A DNA stretch of 64,000 bases from NCBI GenBank assembly GCA_023423895.1, contig JAFAER010000005.1, positions 1 through 64,000 of the forward strand, given 5' to 3'. This DNA comes from Pseudomonadota bacterium. Its GTDB lineage: Bacteria > Myxococcota_A > Polyangia > Polyangiales > Polyangiaceae. Under the pieces are notes generated by a model that was not told where the DNA came from, made no database searches, and worked only from the letters and a program-made list of their open reading frames with translations. Positions 1 through 7,769 of this stretch are shown piece after piece. Positions within the stretch are counted from its first letter, which is position 1. Each line of letters begins with the position of its first letter. The position numbers were made by a program, and so were the translations under genes.

Positions 1-95
1 TCCGCTGGCTCTTCACGGTGGAGAAGGCCCGTCAAAAGCTCGGGCGGAGCTATCCCGACCACGCGACAGCAACTGCAAATCAGGCCGCCGCCTGA
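1..95 (+). CDS. C-terminal end of a gene cut by the window edge, possibly a transposase
   Basis: In frame 3 the sequence reads an open frame from the left edge to a TGA at 93-95, giving about 30 residues that begin RWLFTVEKARQKLGR. The aromatic/basic pattern, with W-F-T, K-A-R-x-K and Y-P, resembles the C-terminal tails of some transposases, but this is a weak visual resemblance. The start and catalytic part lie outside the window. It is read as the end of a rightward gene that converges on the leftward lipoprotein gene ending at 184. It could equally be the tail of an unrelated gene. Confidence 0.35.
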   Translation, partial: RWLFTVEKARQKLGRSYPDHATATANQAAA

Positions 96-183
96 TCACA
101 GTCACCTTCACTGTGCCGCGGTACTAGTCGACCGGCCGCTTTGCGTCCCGGCGGCGCATTCTCCGCAGGCGCGCTGCACCTCG

Positions 184-852
184 TCAACGCGTGGAGGGAG
201 CTTCGAGCGACGGCTCCGCCGGCTGCGTTGCAGCGTCACCGCCCGAGCTCGCGTTCGCGTGCTCGCGCCGGGCCCGCGCGGCGAGATCATCGCGAATCGC
301 CTCGAGATCGGCCTCGCTTCTCACGACGTTCGGACGCACGAGGAGCACCACGCGGTGGCCTTCCACGACGATGTCCGGAGAGAGCACGATGATTTGCTTG
401 TCCTCGGTGACCAGCGTCGTTCGTGCGCTCTTTCCCGCGAGATCGAAGTCCACGGCAAGGTGGACGCGGCCGTGCTCGTCGACGTGCGGCGTGACGTCGA
501 GCCGGTAGCCCGCGAAAGGCGTATCGTCCACGACTTCCGAGCTCGAGGGCGGTATCGACATCCGAGCAACGGCACCGTCGGCAGCCAGCGCGGTCGGGGC
601 TGCGACGCGACGTGCCCCCGCTCTCATGGCGAGGTCATACAGCGACAGGTCATCGGCCTTCATCAGCGACACGCTCCGGCTCCGGTCCGCGCTGCCGAAC
701 GGCGCGCCGCCGTCCGCGGGCACGTCGAAGAGCATCGCGTTCACGAGGATGCGCGGATGCGCTCTGCCCTCCGGCGCGCCGGCGCCAGGGCCGACCGAGC
801 TGCACGCGCACGCGGAGAGCGTGACGATGCCCATGAGCGAGCGGCGGAACAT
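184..852 (-). CDS. Lipoprotein with secretin-like C-terminal segment
   Basis: This 222-residue lipoprotein starts at the ATG that gives MFRRSLMGIVTLSACACSS. That is a short signal peptide with an L-S-A-C lipobox, and a start further upstream would bury it. The second half reads GYRLDVTPHVDEHGRVHLAV, then a T-T-L-V-T-E-D-K-Q-I-I-V-L-S-P-D segment, and ends in VVLLVRPNVV. This order (beta strand, 'vtP.v..dg.v', 'vvdgqtivlgG', 'lvrPnvv') is what one sees in the secretin domain of GspD/PilQ proteins, but the rest of a secretin is absent. The tail is Ala/Glu/Pro-rich. It is read as a secreted, membrane-anchored protein of unknown role that borrows a secretin-like fold, not as a pore. The family resemblance is by eye only. 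Confidence 0.7.
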   Translation of the reverse strand: MFRRSLMGIVTLSACACSSVGPGAGAPEGRAHPRILVNAMLFDVPADGGAPFGSADRSRSVSLMKADDLSLYDLAMRAGARRVAAPTALAADGAVARMSIPPSSSEVVDDTPFAGYRLDVTPHVDEHGRVHLAVDFDLAGKSARTTLVTEDKQIIVLSPDIVVEGHRVVLLVRPNVVRSEADLEAIRDDLAARARREHANASSGGDAATQPAEPSLEAPSTR

Positions 853-1104
853 GCACGACAGCGTAGCACCGCGAGGATCGATGACGGCGCTCCGCCACCG
901 TCCGAGCCTCCAGGGAGAGCGCACCGAGCAAATGCGCCGCCGCGACGAGAGCGCGTCCTCGGCTCTTTCTGCCTCTTCTCGAGTCGAGGCTCTGCATTGC
1001 GCGGCCTCCCTCGGATGGGCGCCTCGTCTGCGCGTTCGTCGAGCACCTGGTCGCATTGACCGGTGCGGCCAGCGCCGTCATGGTGCTCGCATGATGGTGG
1101 GAGC

Positions 1105-2475
1105 ATGAAACGGTTCGACGCGATCGTCATCGGCGCTGGCCAGGCCGGGCCGTCGCTCGCTGTCCGTCTTGCCACGTCCGGACGCAGCGTGGCGCTCGTC
1201 GAGCGGGAGCACCTCGGCGGCACCTGCGTGAACACGGGCTGCATGCCGACGAAGACGCTGGTCGCGAGCGCCCGCGCAGCGCATGTCGCTCGGCGAGCCG
1301 CCGACTTCGGCGTCGTCCTGAACGGGCCCGTAGCCGTCGACATGAAGCGCGTGAAAGAGCGCGCGGATACGGTCATTCGCAACGCCCGGCAGAATCTGAC
1401 GCGATGGATCGAGAGCACGGCGGGCTGCACCCTGATCCGAGGACACGCGCGCTTCGAGTCTGCGCGCACCGTCCGCGTCGGCGACGAGCTCCTCGAAGCA
1501 CCGGACATCTTCGTCAACGTTGGTGGCCGCGCGCGAGTGCCCGCCATGCGCGGGCTCGATCGCATCTCCTATCTGACGAACACGTCCATGCTGGGACTCG
1601 ACACGGTGCCGAGACACCTCCTCGTGGTGGGCGGGAGTTATGTCGCGATCGAATACGCGCAGATGTACCGGCGCTTCGGCGCCGAGGTGACGATCGTGGA
1701 GAAGGGGCCGCGGCTGGTCGGACGCGAGGACGCCGACGTCGCGGACGCTGTCAGGGACATCCTCGAGGGCGAAGGCATCCACGTCCGGCTGGGCGCGGAG
1801 TGCGTGGGCTTCGACGTCGCGTCGGACGGCGGCGTGGCCGTGCAGATCGGCGGGACGAGCACGGTCGAGGGCACGCACGTGCTGCTCGCCGTCGGTCGCG
1901 AGCCGAACACGGGGGACCTCGGGCTCGACCGTGCTGGCGTCGAGGTCGACGCGCGCGGGTACATCGTCGTGGACGACCACCTGCGAACGAACGTGCCGGG
2001 CATCTGGGCGATGGGTGACTGCAACGGCCGGGGTGCCTTCACCCATACCTCGTACAACGAGTTCGAGGTCGTCGCGTCGAACGTCGTCGACGGCGAGGAT
2101 CGGAGCATCGCGGGGCGGATCGAGGCGTATGCGCTCTACATGGATCCTCCGCTCGGTCGCGCCGGGATGACCGAGGCTGCCGCCCGCAAGGCCGGGCGCA
2201 AGTACCTCGTCGGCAAGCGCCCGATGACGCGCGTGGGGCGCGCCGTCGAGCGCGACGAGACGCAAGGGTTCATGAAGGTGCTCGTCGACGCGGAGACGAA
2301 GCAGATCCTCGGCGCGGCGTTCCTCGGGATCGAAGCGGACGAGGCGATCCACGGCGTCCTCGACGTCATGTACACCGGCGCGCCTTACACGACGCTCCAG
2401 CGATCGGTCGGAATCCATCCCACCGTCTCCGAGCTGATCCCGACGGTCCTCGGCGAGCTCGTCCCAGTCACCTGA
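1105..2475 (+). CDS. FAD-dependent pyridine nucleotide-disulfide oxidoreductase (mercuric reductase-like)
   Basis: This 456-residue class I flavoprotein disulfide oxidoreductase has an N-terminal dinucleotide fold (DAIVIGAGQAGPSLA, residues ~4-18), the redox pair in GGTCVNTGCMPTKT, and a central NAD(P) motif (VVGGSYVAIEYAQMYRRFG). The FAD-closing segment is GIWAMGDCNGRGAFTH, and the C-terminal dimer-interface histidine/glutamate lies in IHPTVSELIPT. The family transfers electrons from NAD(P)H through FAD to the cysteine pair. It lacks the N-terminal heavy-metal domain and the C-terminal vicinal cysteines of true MerA, so mercury reduction is not supported and the substrate is unknown. The start was set at MKRFDAIV because the longer frame adds no conserved sequence. 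It is monocistronic, diverging from the upstream lipoprotein gene. Confidence 0.9.
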   Translation: MKRFDAIVIGAGQAGPSLAVRLATSGRSVALVEREHLGGTCVNTGCMPTKTLVASARAAHVARRAADFGVVLNGPVAVDMKRVKERADTVIRNARQNLTRWIESTAGCTLIRGHARFESARTVRVGDELLEAPDIFVNVGGRARVPAMRGLDRISYLTNTSMLGLDTVPRHLLVVGGSYVAIEYAQMYRRFGAEVTIVEKGPRLVGREDADVADAVRDILEGEGIHVRLGAECVGFDVASDGGVAVQIGGTSTVEGTHVLLAVGREPNTGDLGLDRAGVEVDARGYIVVDDHLRTNVPGIWAMGDCNGRGAFTHTSYNEFEVVASNVVDGEDRSIAGRIEAYALYMDPPLGRAGMTEAAARKAGRKYLVGKRPMTRVGRAVERDETQGFMKVLVDAETKQILGAAFLGIEADEAIHGVLDVMYTGAPYTTLQRSVGIHPTVSELIPTVLGELVPVT

Positions 2476-2610
2476 CCGGCCTCTTCGACCCAGCGTGAGG
2501 ACAGGCTGTCCATCCGAACGTGCGGCCTTTCGCCGGCCCCGCATCCGTGCGTTCGTCCCAGTCCCGACGGCTAGTTCGTCCGGTCGGCTCCGCGCAGCTT
2601 CTCGCGACCT

Positions 2611-2632
2611 CTTCTCTCGAATTCTCGAGAAG
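2611..2632. promoter_or_regulatory. Near-palindrome centred on GAATTC upstream of the GNAT/ThiF pair
   Basis: A dyad reading CTTCTCTC-GAATTC-TCGAGAAG, with 6 of 8 arm positions pairing, lies about 90 bp upstream of the GNAT start. No other structure stands out in the 245 bp between the oxidoreductase and this operon. It could be an operator or chance, and no promoter hexamers are convincing. Confidence 0.3.
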
Positions 2633-2720
2633 CACGGAAACCCGTGACCGGGGCAGCGCGGAAGCCGGCGAAATCGCGAGTGAGCTCGTGCGGCACATCG
2701 GTTGCGTGAGGAGCTCCACG

Positions 2721-3320
2721 ATGAGTAACGCTCCCCTCTCCTCCGTCGATCAGGCCCCCAGCTCCATCCGGTCCCAGCGTGGACACGACGTTCCGCGCAT
2801 CGTGATCACGTCTCCGAGCGACGACCCGGACCTCTTCGCGGGCTACTGCGAGGGTCTCGTCGCTCGCTACACGGAGATCGGCGCCGGGCATCTCGTGAGC
2901 GCAAGCCGCGTCCCGTCGCGCGAGACACCGCAGACACTCGTTCTCCTGATGACCGGCCACGACGTCGTCGGCGGCGTCCGCTTTCAGCAGGGAGCGGACC
3001 TTGCCGAGCAGACGGGGATCGACGCCCTCGTCGAGCCGATCGCCGCGCGCGCGCCCGACGGCATCAACGAGGTGAAAGGGGTCTGGCTCGATCCGCGCTT
3101 CGGTGGGCGCGGGTTGGCCGCGCTCATGCTGCAAGCGCTCGTCGACTTCACTGCTCGCTTCCCCGAACGTTGGCTCCTCGGCTTCTCGAACCCGCGGAGC
3201 CTCGCGCCGGCGTTGAAGGTCGGCTTCGCGCCCGACCCGCGATTCGAGAATCTCCCGTATCCCACGCCGGAGATGCGCAGCACGGTCATCTGGCTCGATC
3301 ACCACGCGAGGATGATTTGA
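2721..3320 (+). CDS. GNAT-family N-acyltransferase
   Basis: This 199-residue protein starts at MSNAPLSSVDQ, chosen because GAGGAG at 2708-2713 is at proper spacing and the upstream frame carries no conserved sequence. The central part reads VKGVWLDPRFGGRGLAALML, which matches GNAT motif A: a beta-4 strand followed by R-x-x-G-x-G/A, the acetyl-CoA pyrophosphate-binding loop. It is followed by a helix and a strand ending in LGFSNPRSLAPALKVGF, where the N-P-R and G-F resemble motif B. The gene is followed directly by a ThiF-like gene whose TTG start overlaps this stop, so the two are translationally coupled and probably act on the same substrate. The acyl donor and acceptor are unknown. Confidence 0.8.
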   Translation: MSNAPLSSVDQAPSSIRSQRGHDVPRIVITSPSDDPDLFAGYCEGLVARYTEIGAGHLVSASRVPSRETPQTLVLLMTGHDVVGGVRFQQGADLAEQTGIDALVEPIAARAPDGINEVKGVWLDPRFGGRGLAALMLQALVDFTARFPERWLLGFSNPRSLAPALKVGFAPDPRFENLPYPTPEMRSTVIWLDHHARMI

Positions 3321-4489
3321 ACCGCGCCGCCTTCTTGGAGGACCGTCCCGTCATCCTTCCCTTCGAGGGATCCGAGGCGAAGGTCGCCGAGCTGCACGCT
3401 CGAGGCGTCATCGACGAGGTCGTCGATGCCTTCGAGCCTTCGCTCGCCGAGCTCTTTGCGGTCGAACACCCGGATCGGGCCAGCGCGCGCGCCCGCGAGC
3501 ACATCGTCGCGGAGCGCCGCGCAGAGCTGCTCTCCAGCTCCGTCGTCGCCGTCTTTCCGTGGCGGCGCTGCGCGGTTCACCTGCCCGACCCGGAGATCTA
3601 CTTCCGACTTCGCACCTCACGTAACCGCCAGCTCGTCACCGATGGCGAGCAACGTCGCTTCCGCGACGGCGCCGTTGCGGTGGGTGGTCTCAGCGTCGGG
3701 TTCTCGATCCTCCACAACCTGGTGCTCGGCGGCGGTCCACGTCATCTGCGAATCGCCGACTTCGACCGGCTCTCGATCCCCAACCTCAATCGCCTCGCCC
3801 ACTCCGTCACCGAGATCGGCGTGAGGAAGACGCGTCTCGCCGCGCGACGCGTGTACGAGCTCGATCCCTTCGCCGACGTGACCGTCTTCGACGAGGGCGT
3901 CGCTCGCGACAACCTCCTCGAGCTCCTCGCACCGAACGGGCGTCCCGTAGACGTGTTCTTCGAAGAGATGGACCAGCTTCACATGAAGTTCGCCGCGAGG
4001 AAGGTCGCGCGCGAGCTGCGGATCCCGGTCGTGATGGTGAGCGATCTCGGCGACGGCACGAAGATCGACGTCGAGCGCTTCGACCTCGAACCGGATCGCC
4101 CGCTCCTCCACGGAGCGATCGACGAGACGACCGCGTTGTCGCTCGGCCCCGACCTCGATCCGAAGGAGCGCGTTCGCATCGCCAGCGCGGTGATCAAGCC
4201 GGCGGACATGCCCCCGCGCCTCCAGCAGTCGATGCTCGCGCTGGGGAGCACCCTCCACGCGTGGCCGCAGCTCGGCACCGCGGTGTCGCTGGCGGGCGCC
4301 GCAGGCGCGTACGTCGCCCGTCGCATCCTGACGGGAGCGGAGATGCCCTCGGGACGGTACTCGCTCTCACTCGACGCTGCCTTGAACCCCCTCTGGCATT
4401 CGCCAGCAGAGACGCAGGTCCGCATGGCGCTCACGACGACCTTCGAGCAGCGCGTGGGGCTCGTCCCGATGCCGAACGAAGCCGGCTGA
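3317..4489 (+). CDS. ThiF/E1-like adenylyltransferase
   Basis: The start is a TTG at 3317 within the preceding gene's stop (TTGA overlap), with GAGGA at 3308-3312 as ribosome-binding site; no ATG fits. The product is 390 residues. The N-terminal ~120 residues are unassigned. The ThiF/MoeB/E1 Rossmann core follows: a nucleotide loop GGLSVGFSILHNLVLGG, then LRIADFDRLSIPNLNRLA, containing the family D-x-D and the N-L-N-R arginine. Family members adenylate the C-terminal carboxylate of a ubiquitin-like or peptide substrate, or another carboxylate. I see no zinc CxxC pairs of ThiF/MoeB, and no sulphur-carrier or JAB gene nearby. Together with the GNAT gene this looks like a two-step modification module with unknown substrate. 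Confidence 0.8.
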   Translation: MNRAAFLEDRPVILPFEGSEAKVAELHARGVIDEVVDAFEPSLAELFAVEHPDRASARAREHIVAERRAELLSSSVVAVFPWRRCAVHLPDPEIYFRLRTSRNRQLVTDGEQRRFRDGAVAVGGLSVGFSILHNLVLGGGPRHLRIADFDRLSIPNLNRLAHSVTEIGVRKTRLAARRVYELDPFADVTVFDEGVARDNLLELLAPNGRPVDVFFEEMDQLHMKFAARKVARELRIPVVMVSDLGDGTKIDVERFDLEPDRPLLHGAIDETTALSLGPDLDPKERVRIASAVIKPADMPPRLQQSMLALGSTLHAWPQLGTAVSLAGAAGAYVARRILTGAEMPSGRYSLSLDAALNPLWHSPAETQVRMALTTTFEQRVGLVPMPNEAG

Positions 4490-4559
4490 CGAACGCCGCG
4501 TCACCGGGTCCTCGACGAGGCGTCAGAGCATCTCTGATGGTGCCGCATATCTCGAGTGA

Positions 4560-5852
4560 TCACCGGCTTGGGCCGCCGAGCTCTCGCAGCCGGCGCTCGA
4601 GGAAGCGGCGCTCGCTCTCGTTGCCGACCAGCTCGAGCGCGCGGCGATAGGCCGACGCGGCCTCGTCGACCGCCCCGAGGCGACGCAGGAGATCTGCACG
4701 CGCCGCGTGGAGCAGGTGATATCCGTCGAGCGAGAGGGAGTCATCCTGTGCGAGGGCGTCGACGAGCACGAGCCCGGCGGCTGGCCCTTCCGCCATGGCG
4801 ACTGCCACCGCGCGATTGAGTGACACGACGGGCGATGGTTGGATCCCCAGCAGCACGTCGTAGAGGCGCACGATCCGCGCCCAGTTCGTGTCCTTTGCCC
4901 GCGCGGCCCGACAATGTTCGGCGGCAATCGCGGCCTGCACGACGAAGGGTCCAGGCTCGTGTGCCAGAGCCTCCTCGACGAGCGAAAGCGCCTCGTCGAT
5001 CTGCCCACGGTTCCAGCGTGTCCGGTCCTGATCTTCCAGAAGCACGACGTCGCCGGCCTCGTCGAGGCGCGTCTCGCGGCGCGAATCGTGAAGCAACATC
5101 AGCGCAAGCAGGCCCGTCACCTCCGCTGGAGGCTCGGGCATCATCAGCTGCCTCGTCATCCGTCCCAGATGAATCGCATCCGCGCACAGTGCCGTTCGGA
5201 CCAGTGTCTCGCCACGCGTCGCGGCGTACCCCTCGGTGAAGACCAGGTAGATGACGGTGAGCACCGCTTCCAGACGCTCGGCGACCTCGCTCGTGGCCGG
5301 GACGACATAGGGGATCTTGGCGTCGGCGATTTTCCGCTTCGCGCGCACGAGCCGCTGCGCCATCGTCGCCGGAGGCACGAGGAACGCGCGAGCGATCTCG
5401 TCGGTCTCGAGACCGCAGAGCGTACGCAACGTCAGCGCGATGCGCGCGTCGAGCGCAAGCGCCGGATGGCAGCACGTGAAGAGCAGCCGAAGGCGGTCGT
5501 CCGGGATCGTGTCGGGGTCGGTCAGCTCGGGGACGGAGCTCTCGGAGACGTGCGTGAGCTCTTCGAGCTTCTGCTCCAGGCGACGCGTTCGCCGGATGCG
5601 GTCGATCGCCCGGTTTCGACCCGCTTGGATCAGCCACGCTCGTGGGTGTTCCGGGATGCCCGACTGCGCCCACTGCTCGACGGCCGCCTCGAACGCCTGC
5701 GCGGCCGCGTCCTCCGCGATGTCGAAGTCGCCGACCAGACGGATCAACGTGGCGACGACCCTTCCCCACTCGCTGCGGTAGAGTGCCTCGATCGAGCGAT
5801 GGTGGGGCTCTACCGCTGAGCTCTTGTCGTCTCGGGTCATGAACGAGCCCAT
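4560..5852 (-). CDS. ECF42-type RNA polymerase sigma factor with C-terminal TPR-like extension
   Basis: This 430-residue sigma-70-family factor has region 2 (LYRSEWGRVVATLIRLVGDF... through RAWLIQAGRNRAIDRIRR) at residues ~22-85 and region 4 with LCGLETDEIARAFLVPPATMAQRLVRAKRKI. The remaining ~230 residues are helical (DUF6596/TPR-like, e.g. EALSLVEEALAHEPGP and ADLLRRLGAVDEAASAYRRAL). This architecture is known for the ECF42 group, in which the C-terminal extension replaces a separate anti-sigma factor and the gene sits beside DGPF/YCII proteins, exactly as here. AAAAGGA lies 5 nt before the chosen ATG. It is divergent from the DGPF gene, with a 69 bp shared promoter region. Confidence 0.92.
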   Translation of the reverse strand: MGSFMTRDDKSSAVEPHHRSIEALYRSEWGRVVATLIRLVGDFDIAEDAAAQAFEAAVEQWAQSGIPEHPRAWLIQAGRNRAIDRIRRTRRLEQKLEELTHVSESSVPELTDPDTIPDDRLRLLFTCCHPALALDARIALTLRTLCGLETDEIARAFLVPPATMAQRLVRAKRKIADAKIPYVVPATSEVAERLEAVLTVIYLVFTEGYAATRGETLVRTALCADAIHLGRMTRQLMMPEPPAEVTGLLALMLLHDSRRETRLDEAGDVVLLEDQDRTRWNRGQIDEALSLVEEALAHEPGPFVVQAAIAAEHCRAARAKDTNWARIVRLYDVLLGIQPSPVVSLNRAVAVAMAEGPAAGLVLVDALAQDDSLSLDGYHLLHAARADLLRRLGAVDEAASAYRRALELVGNESERRFLERRLRELGGPSR

Positions 5853-5921
5853 CTGATCCTTTTGCCGGGTCGCTGTCGATCCGAGGTCCTGCCGTTCGAT
5901 TCAGGGTCGGAGGTTACCCCG
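5853..5921. promoter_or_regulatory. Divergent promoter region between ECF42 sigma and DGPF genes
   Basis: These 69 bp separate the two divergent starts and carry both ribosome-binding sites (AAAAGGA on the minus side, GGAGG at 5909-5913 on the plus side). In ECF42 systems the sigma factor usually drives the neighbouring DGPF gene from such a region. I cannot point to a certain -35/-10 pair. Confidence 0.5.
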
Positions 5922-6299
5922 ATGAAATACATGATCCTCACGTATCTCGACGAAAAGGCCTGGCTGAACCTGAGCGAGGCCGAGCAACAGAAAGAGATGG
6001 GGCTCTGCGCGCCGCACGTCGAGAAGCTCGTCTCGAGCGGCAAGCTGCTCGGCGGCGCACCCCTGCATGCAACGTCGACGGCGACCACGCTGCGCATGGA
6101 GAACGGCAAGCGGCTGATGACCGACGGGCCCTTCGCGGAGACGCGCGAGCAGCTCGGCGGCTACACCATCGTCGAGGCGGCGAACCTCGACGAGGCCCTC
6201 GCGATCGCGTCGGGTTTCCTGAGCCCGGAGAGCAAGATGCACGTCTCGCTCGAGGTGCGTCCCATCGTGGACTTCCCCGACGCCCCAGCGGTCAAGTAA
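5922..6299 (+). CDS. YCII-related DGPF-domain protein
   Basis: This 125-residue cytoplasmic protein starts at MKYMILTYLDEKAW, with GGAGG 8 nt upstream. The family signature MTDGPFAETREQLGGYTIVE is complete, followed by the helix NLDEALAIA and the closing strand VEVRPI-like segment (LEVRPIVDF). DGPF proteins are small alpha/beta ferredoxin-like folds of the YCII superfamily. They are recurrent partners and presumed targets of ECF42 sigma factors, and the divergent sigma gene fits that. Biochemical function is unknown. Confidence 0.9.
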   Translation: MKYMILTYLDEKAWLNLSEAEQQKEMGLCAPHVEKLVSSGKLLGGAPLHATSTATTLRMENGKRLMTDGPFAETREQLGGYTIVEAANLDEALAIASGFLSPESKMHVSLEVRPIVDFPDAPAVK

Positions 6300-6309
6300 C
6301 CGCTCGGCG

Positions 6310-6381
6310 CCGCTCGAGCTCGGGCCGGCCCGCTCGAACTCGGCTCGCTCGAATTCGGCTCGCTCGGCCGCTCGAACTCGG
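6310..6381. repeat. 15-bp-period CGCTCGAA(C/T)TCGG tandem repeat
   Basis: Units of the form CGCTCGAACTCGGCT (6331-6345) and CGCTCGAATTCGGCT (6346-6360) are followed by a shortened CGCTCGGC and another CGCTCGAACTCGG (6369-6381), with a degenerate unit before them. It lies immediately downstream of the DGPF stop codon. Confidence 0.6.
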
Positions 6382-6440
6382 AGAGGATGGGCATCGGCCC
6401 ACTTCTCGTCTCGCTTGAATCGTGGCGCGCCTCGAACGAG

Positions 6441-6591
6441 AGAGGATGAACAGGGGGACAGGGAGGGGTCTCGCTTCTCTCGCGACCTGGTACCTCGTCG
6501 GCCCTCAGGAATTGCTTCGCAATTCCTTCGGAAATTTGAGCCTCACTCGCGACCTGCGGGGGTTGATCCACACGGTGCTCACGTTGGTGCC
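6441..6591 (-). repeat. Dispersed repeat copy 1 (inverted) with hairpin
   Basis: Read on the minus strand this matches the copies at 6731-6896 and 9804-9968: the blocks GTGAGCACCGTGTGGATC, CGCAGGTCGCGAG, CGACGAGG..CCAGGTCG and CCCTGTTC occur in the same order. Its core is a perfect 9-bp stem, AGGAATTGC/GCAATTCCT (6507-6515 with 6519-6527), around a 3-nt loop. The stem bases differ from the other copies but pairing is kept. Copies 1 and 2 face each other across a 139 bp spacer. Confidence 0.75.
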
Positions 6592-6730
6592 ACCTGCTCG
6601 CGTCAGCTTTCACGTCGCGGTTTGTCCCCCGCGTCGCACGCTCCTCTGGGGTCCACCGTTCGCGCATCAGCGGAGCACACGACGATGAACCGCAGCGCTG
6701 CCATCACCTGCACGTGTCTCTCCCGCAGCC

Positions 6731-6896
6731 GGCAAGGAGGTGAGCACCGTGTGGATCGCCCTCTGCAGGTCGCGAGCGAGACTCGATTTTGCGAGCAAAA
6801 CGCGCAGCGTTTTGGGAGCGCCGACAAGGGTCCAGGTCGAAATGGAAGCAGGGCCCCTCTCGCTCCTCGTCTCCTTGTCTCCCTGTTCAATCCTCT
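6731..6896 (+). repeat. Dispersed repeat copy 2 with hairpin
   Basis: This copy runs from GGCAAGGAGGTGAGCACC to CCCTGTTCAATCCTCT and is about 90 percent identical by eye to the copy at 9804-9968. The core hairpin is CAAAACGC-GCA-GCGTTTTG (6796-6814), an 8-bp perfect stem with a 3-nt loop. Confidence 0.85.
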
Positions 6897-6921
6897 TGTC
6901 ACGACGGCGTTCCAGGTCGCG

Positions 6922-7026
6922 AAAGCGACGCTCGAGTCACCAAAAGGCACGCTCGAGCCCCCGAGAGCGATGCTCTATTCGCTGAAAGCGACGCTCGAGT
7001 CCCCGAAAGCGAGGCCCCGGCCAGCG
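6922..7026. repeat. 21-bp tandem repeat, five units
   Basis: Units begin at 6922, 6943, 6964, 6985 and 7006. Units 1 and 4 are nearly identical (AAAGCGACGCTCGAGTC...), while units 2, 3 and 5 are degenerate. The period is exactly seven codons and would encode a KATLESP-type heptad in one plus-strand frame, but no plausible start, ribosome site or conserved flank supports a real gene. Confidence 0.75.
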
Positions 7027-7085
7027 CGTTCGCGAGGCGCGGCGTGATCCGCACACTCGCGAGCGAGGGGCGAGCGTCGCGCTCG

Positions 7086-7658
7086 TCACGGCTGACAGAC
7101 CTCCGCCGGCGTATCGCAGAAGCGGAGGGCCGGTAGACCCGAGACGCAGTCGTGGACGCGGCACGAGCCGCCGTTTTCGCATTCCTGATCGGTGGTGCAC
7201 ACCTGCACGCGCGGCGCTCCGGTGATGCAGGTCGGTCGGCAGGTCGCTGCCAGGTGCGGGCGCGGGCCATCGCGCATCACCTCGGCGCAGCAGAGCATTC
7301 CGTCCGCGCAATCCGCGGCCTCGTCACACATGAGGACGTGCCCCTGGCATGCGGTGACCGCTCCCCTCTCGCAGCTCGCCCTGGACGCTGGGCCCTGAAG
7401 GCAGCAGAAGGAAGCGTTCTCCGAGCCGAGACTGCCACCGGAGACCGAGCAGGTCGTATCGCCGCAAGGAACGCTGGGGCCGTCCGAGTCGTTGCGCTTG
7501 CCCGCATCGGCTGGGGCGGAGCGCCCGCTCTCGGCCGCGCTGTCGCTGCTACCGGAATCGCCCACGTCGCCGATCGCCGCCGCGGTGCTTCCACCACACG
7601 CCACGACCGCTGCGACGGCCCATGCCGATGCCAGTGCCCCGCCTCGCAACGATGTCAT
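7086..7658 (-). CDS. Cys-rich lipoprotein, unknown function
   Basis: This 190-residue protein has a signal peptide ending in VAAVVACGG (lipobox V-V-A-C), then a low-complexity Gly/Ser/Asp/Ala linker (residues ~25-60). The compact domain that follows has about 17 cysteines, with motifs such as PCGDTTCSVSGGS, SFCCLQG, MLCCAEVMR and CRPTCITG. The layout (lipid anchor, flexible linker, disulfide-stabilised head) is recurrent in this window and in myxobacterial genomes generally. No catalytic motif is visible. It is transcribed toward the repeat-rich region. Confidence 0.8.
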   Translation of the reverse strand: MTSLRGGALASAWAVAAVVACGGSTAAAIGDVGDSGSSDSAAESGRSAPADAGKRNDSDGPSVPCGDTTCSVSGGSLGSENASFCCLQGPASRASCERGAVTACQGHVLMCDEAADCADGMLCCAEVMRDGPRPHLAATCRPTCITGAPRVQVCTTDQECENGGSCRVHDCVSGLPALRFCDTPAEVCQP

Positions 7659-7769
7659 GCATCGAGGGATAGCTCGTCCTGCTCGCGACGCTAGTCCGAC
7701 CGCCTCGCTTGGCTCACGATGAAGTCGATCATCGCCCGAACCGCTGGCGCCGGCCTCACCTGCTTCGGC

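Larger units (their letters stand above)
6300..7085. other. 786 bp non-coding repeat-rich intergenic region
   Basis: No convincing gene is present: open frames here have shadow-like composition and cross the repeats. It holds a short-period CGCTCGAA-type repeat (6310-6381), two oppositely oriented copies of a ~160 bp dispersed repeat (6441-6591 and 6731-6896), and a 21-bp tandem repeat (6922-7026). Some of this sequence may be transcribed as structured RNA. Confidence 0.6.

Noticed and set aside
1105..2475. True mercuric reductase (merA)
   Set aside because: There is no N-terminal metal-binding domain, no C-terminal vicinal cysteines and no mer genes nearby. Only the general flavoprotein family is supported.
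6415..7047. 210-codon plus-strand frame through the repeat region
   Set aside because: It runs through two copies of the dispersed repeat and the 21-bp repeat, and its composition follows the repeats rather than a protein.
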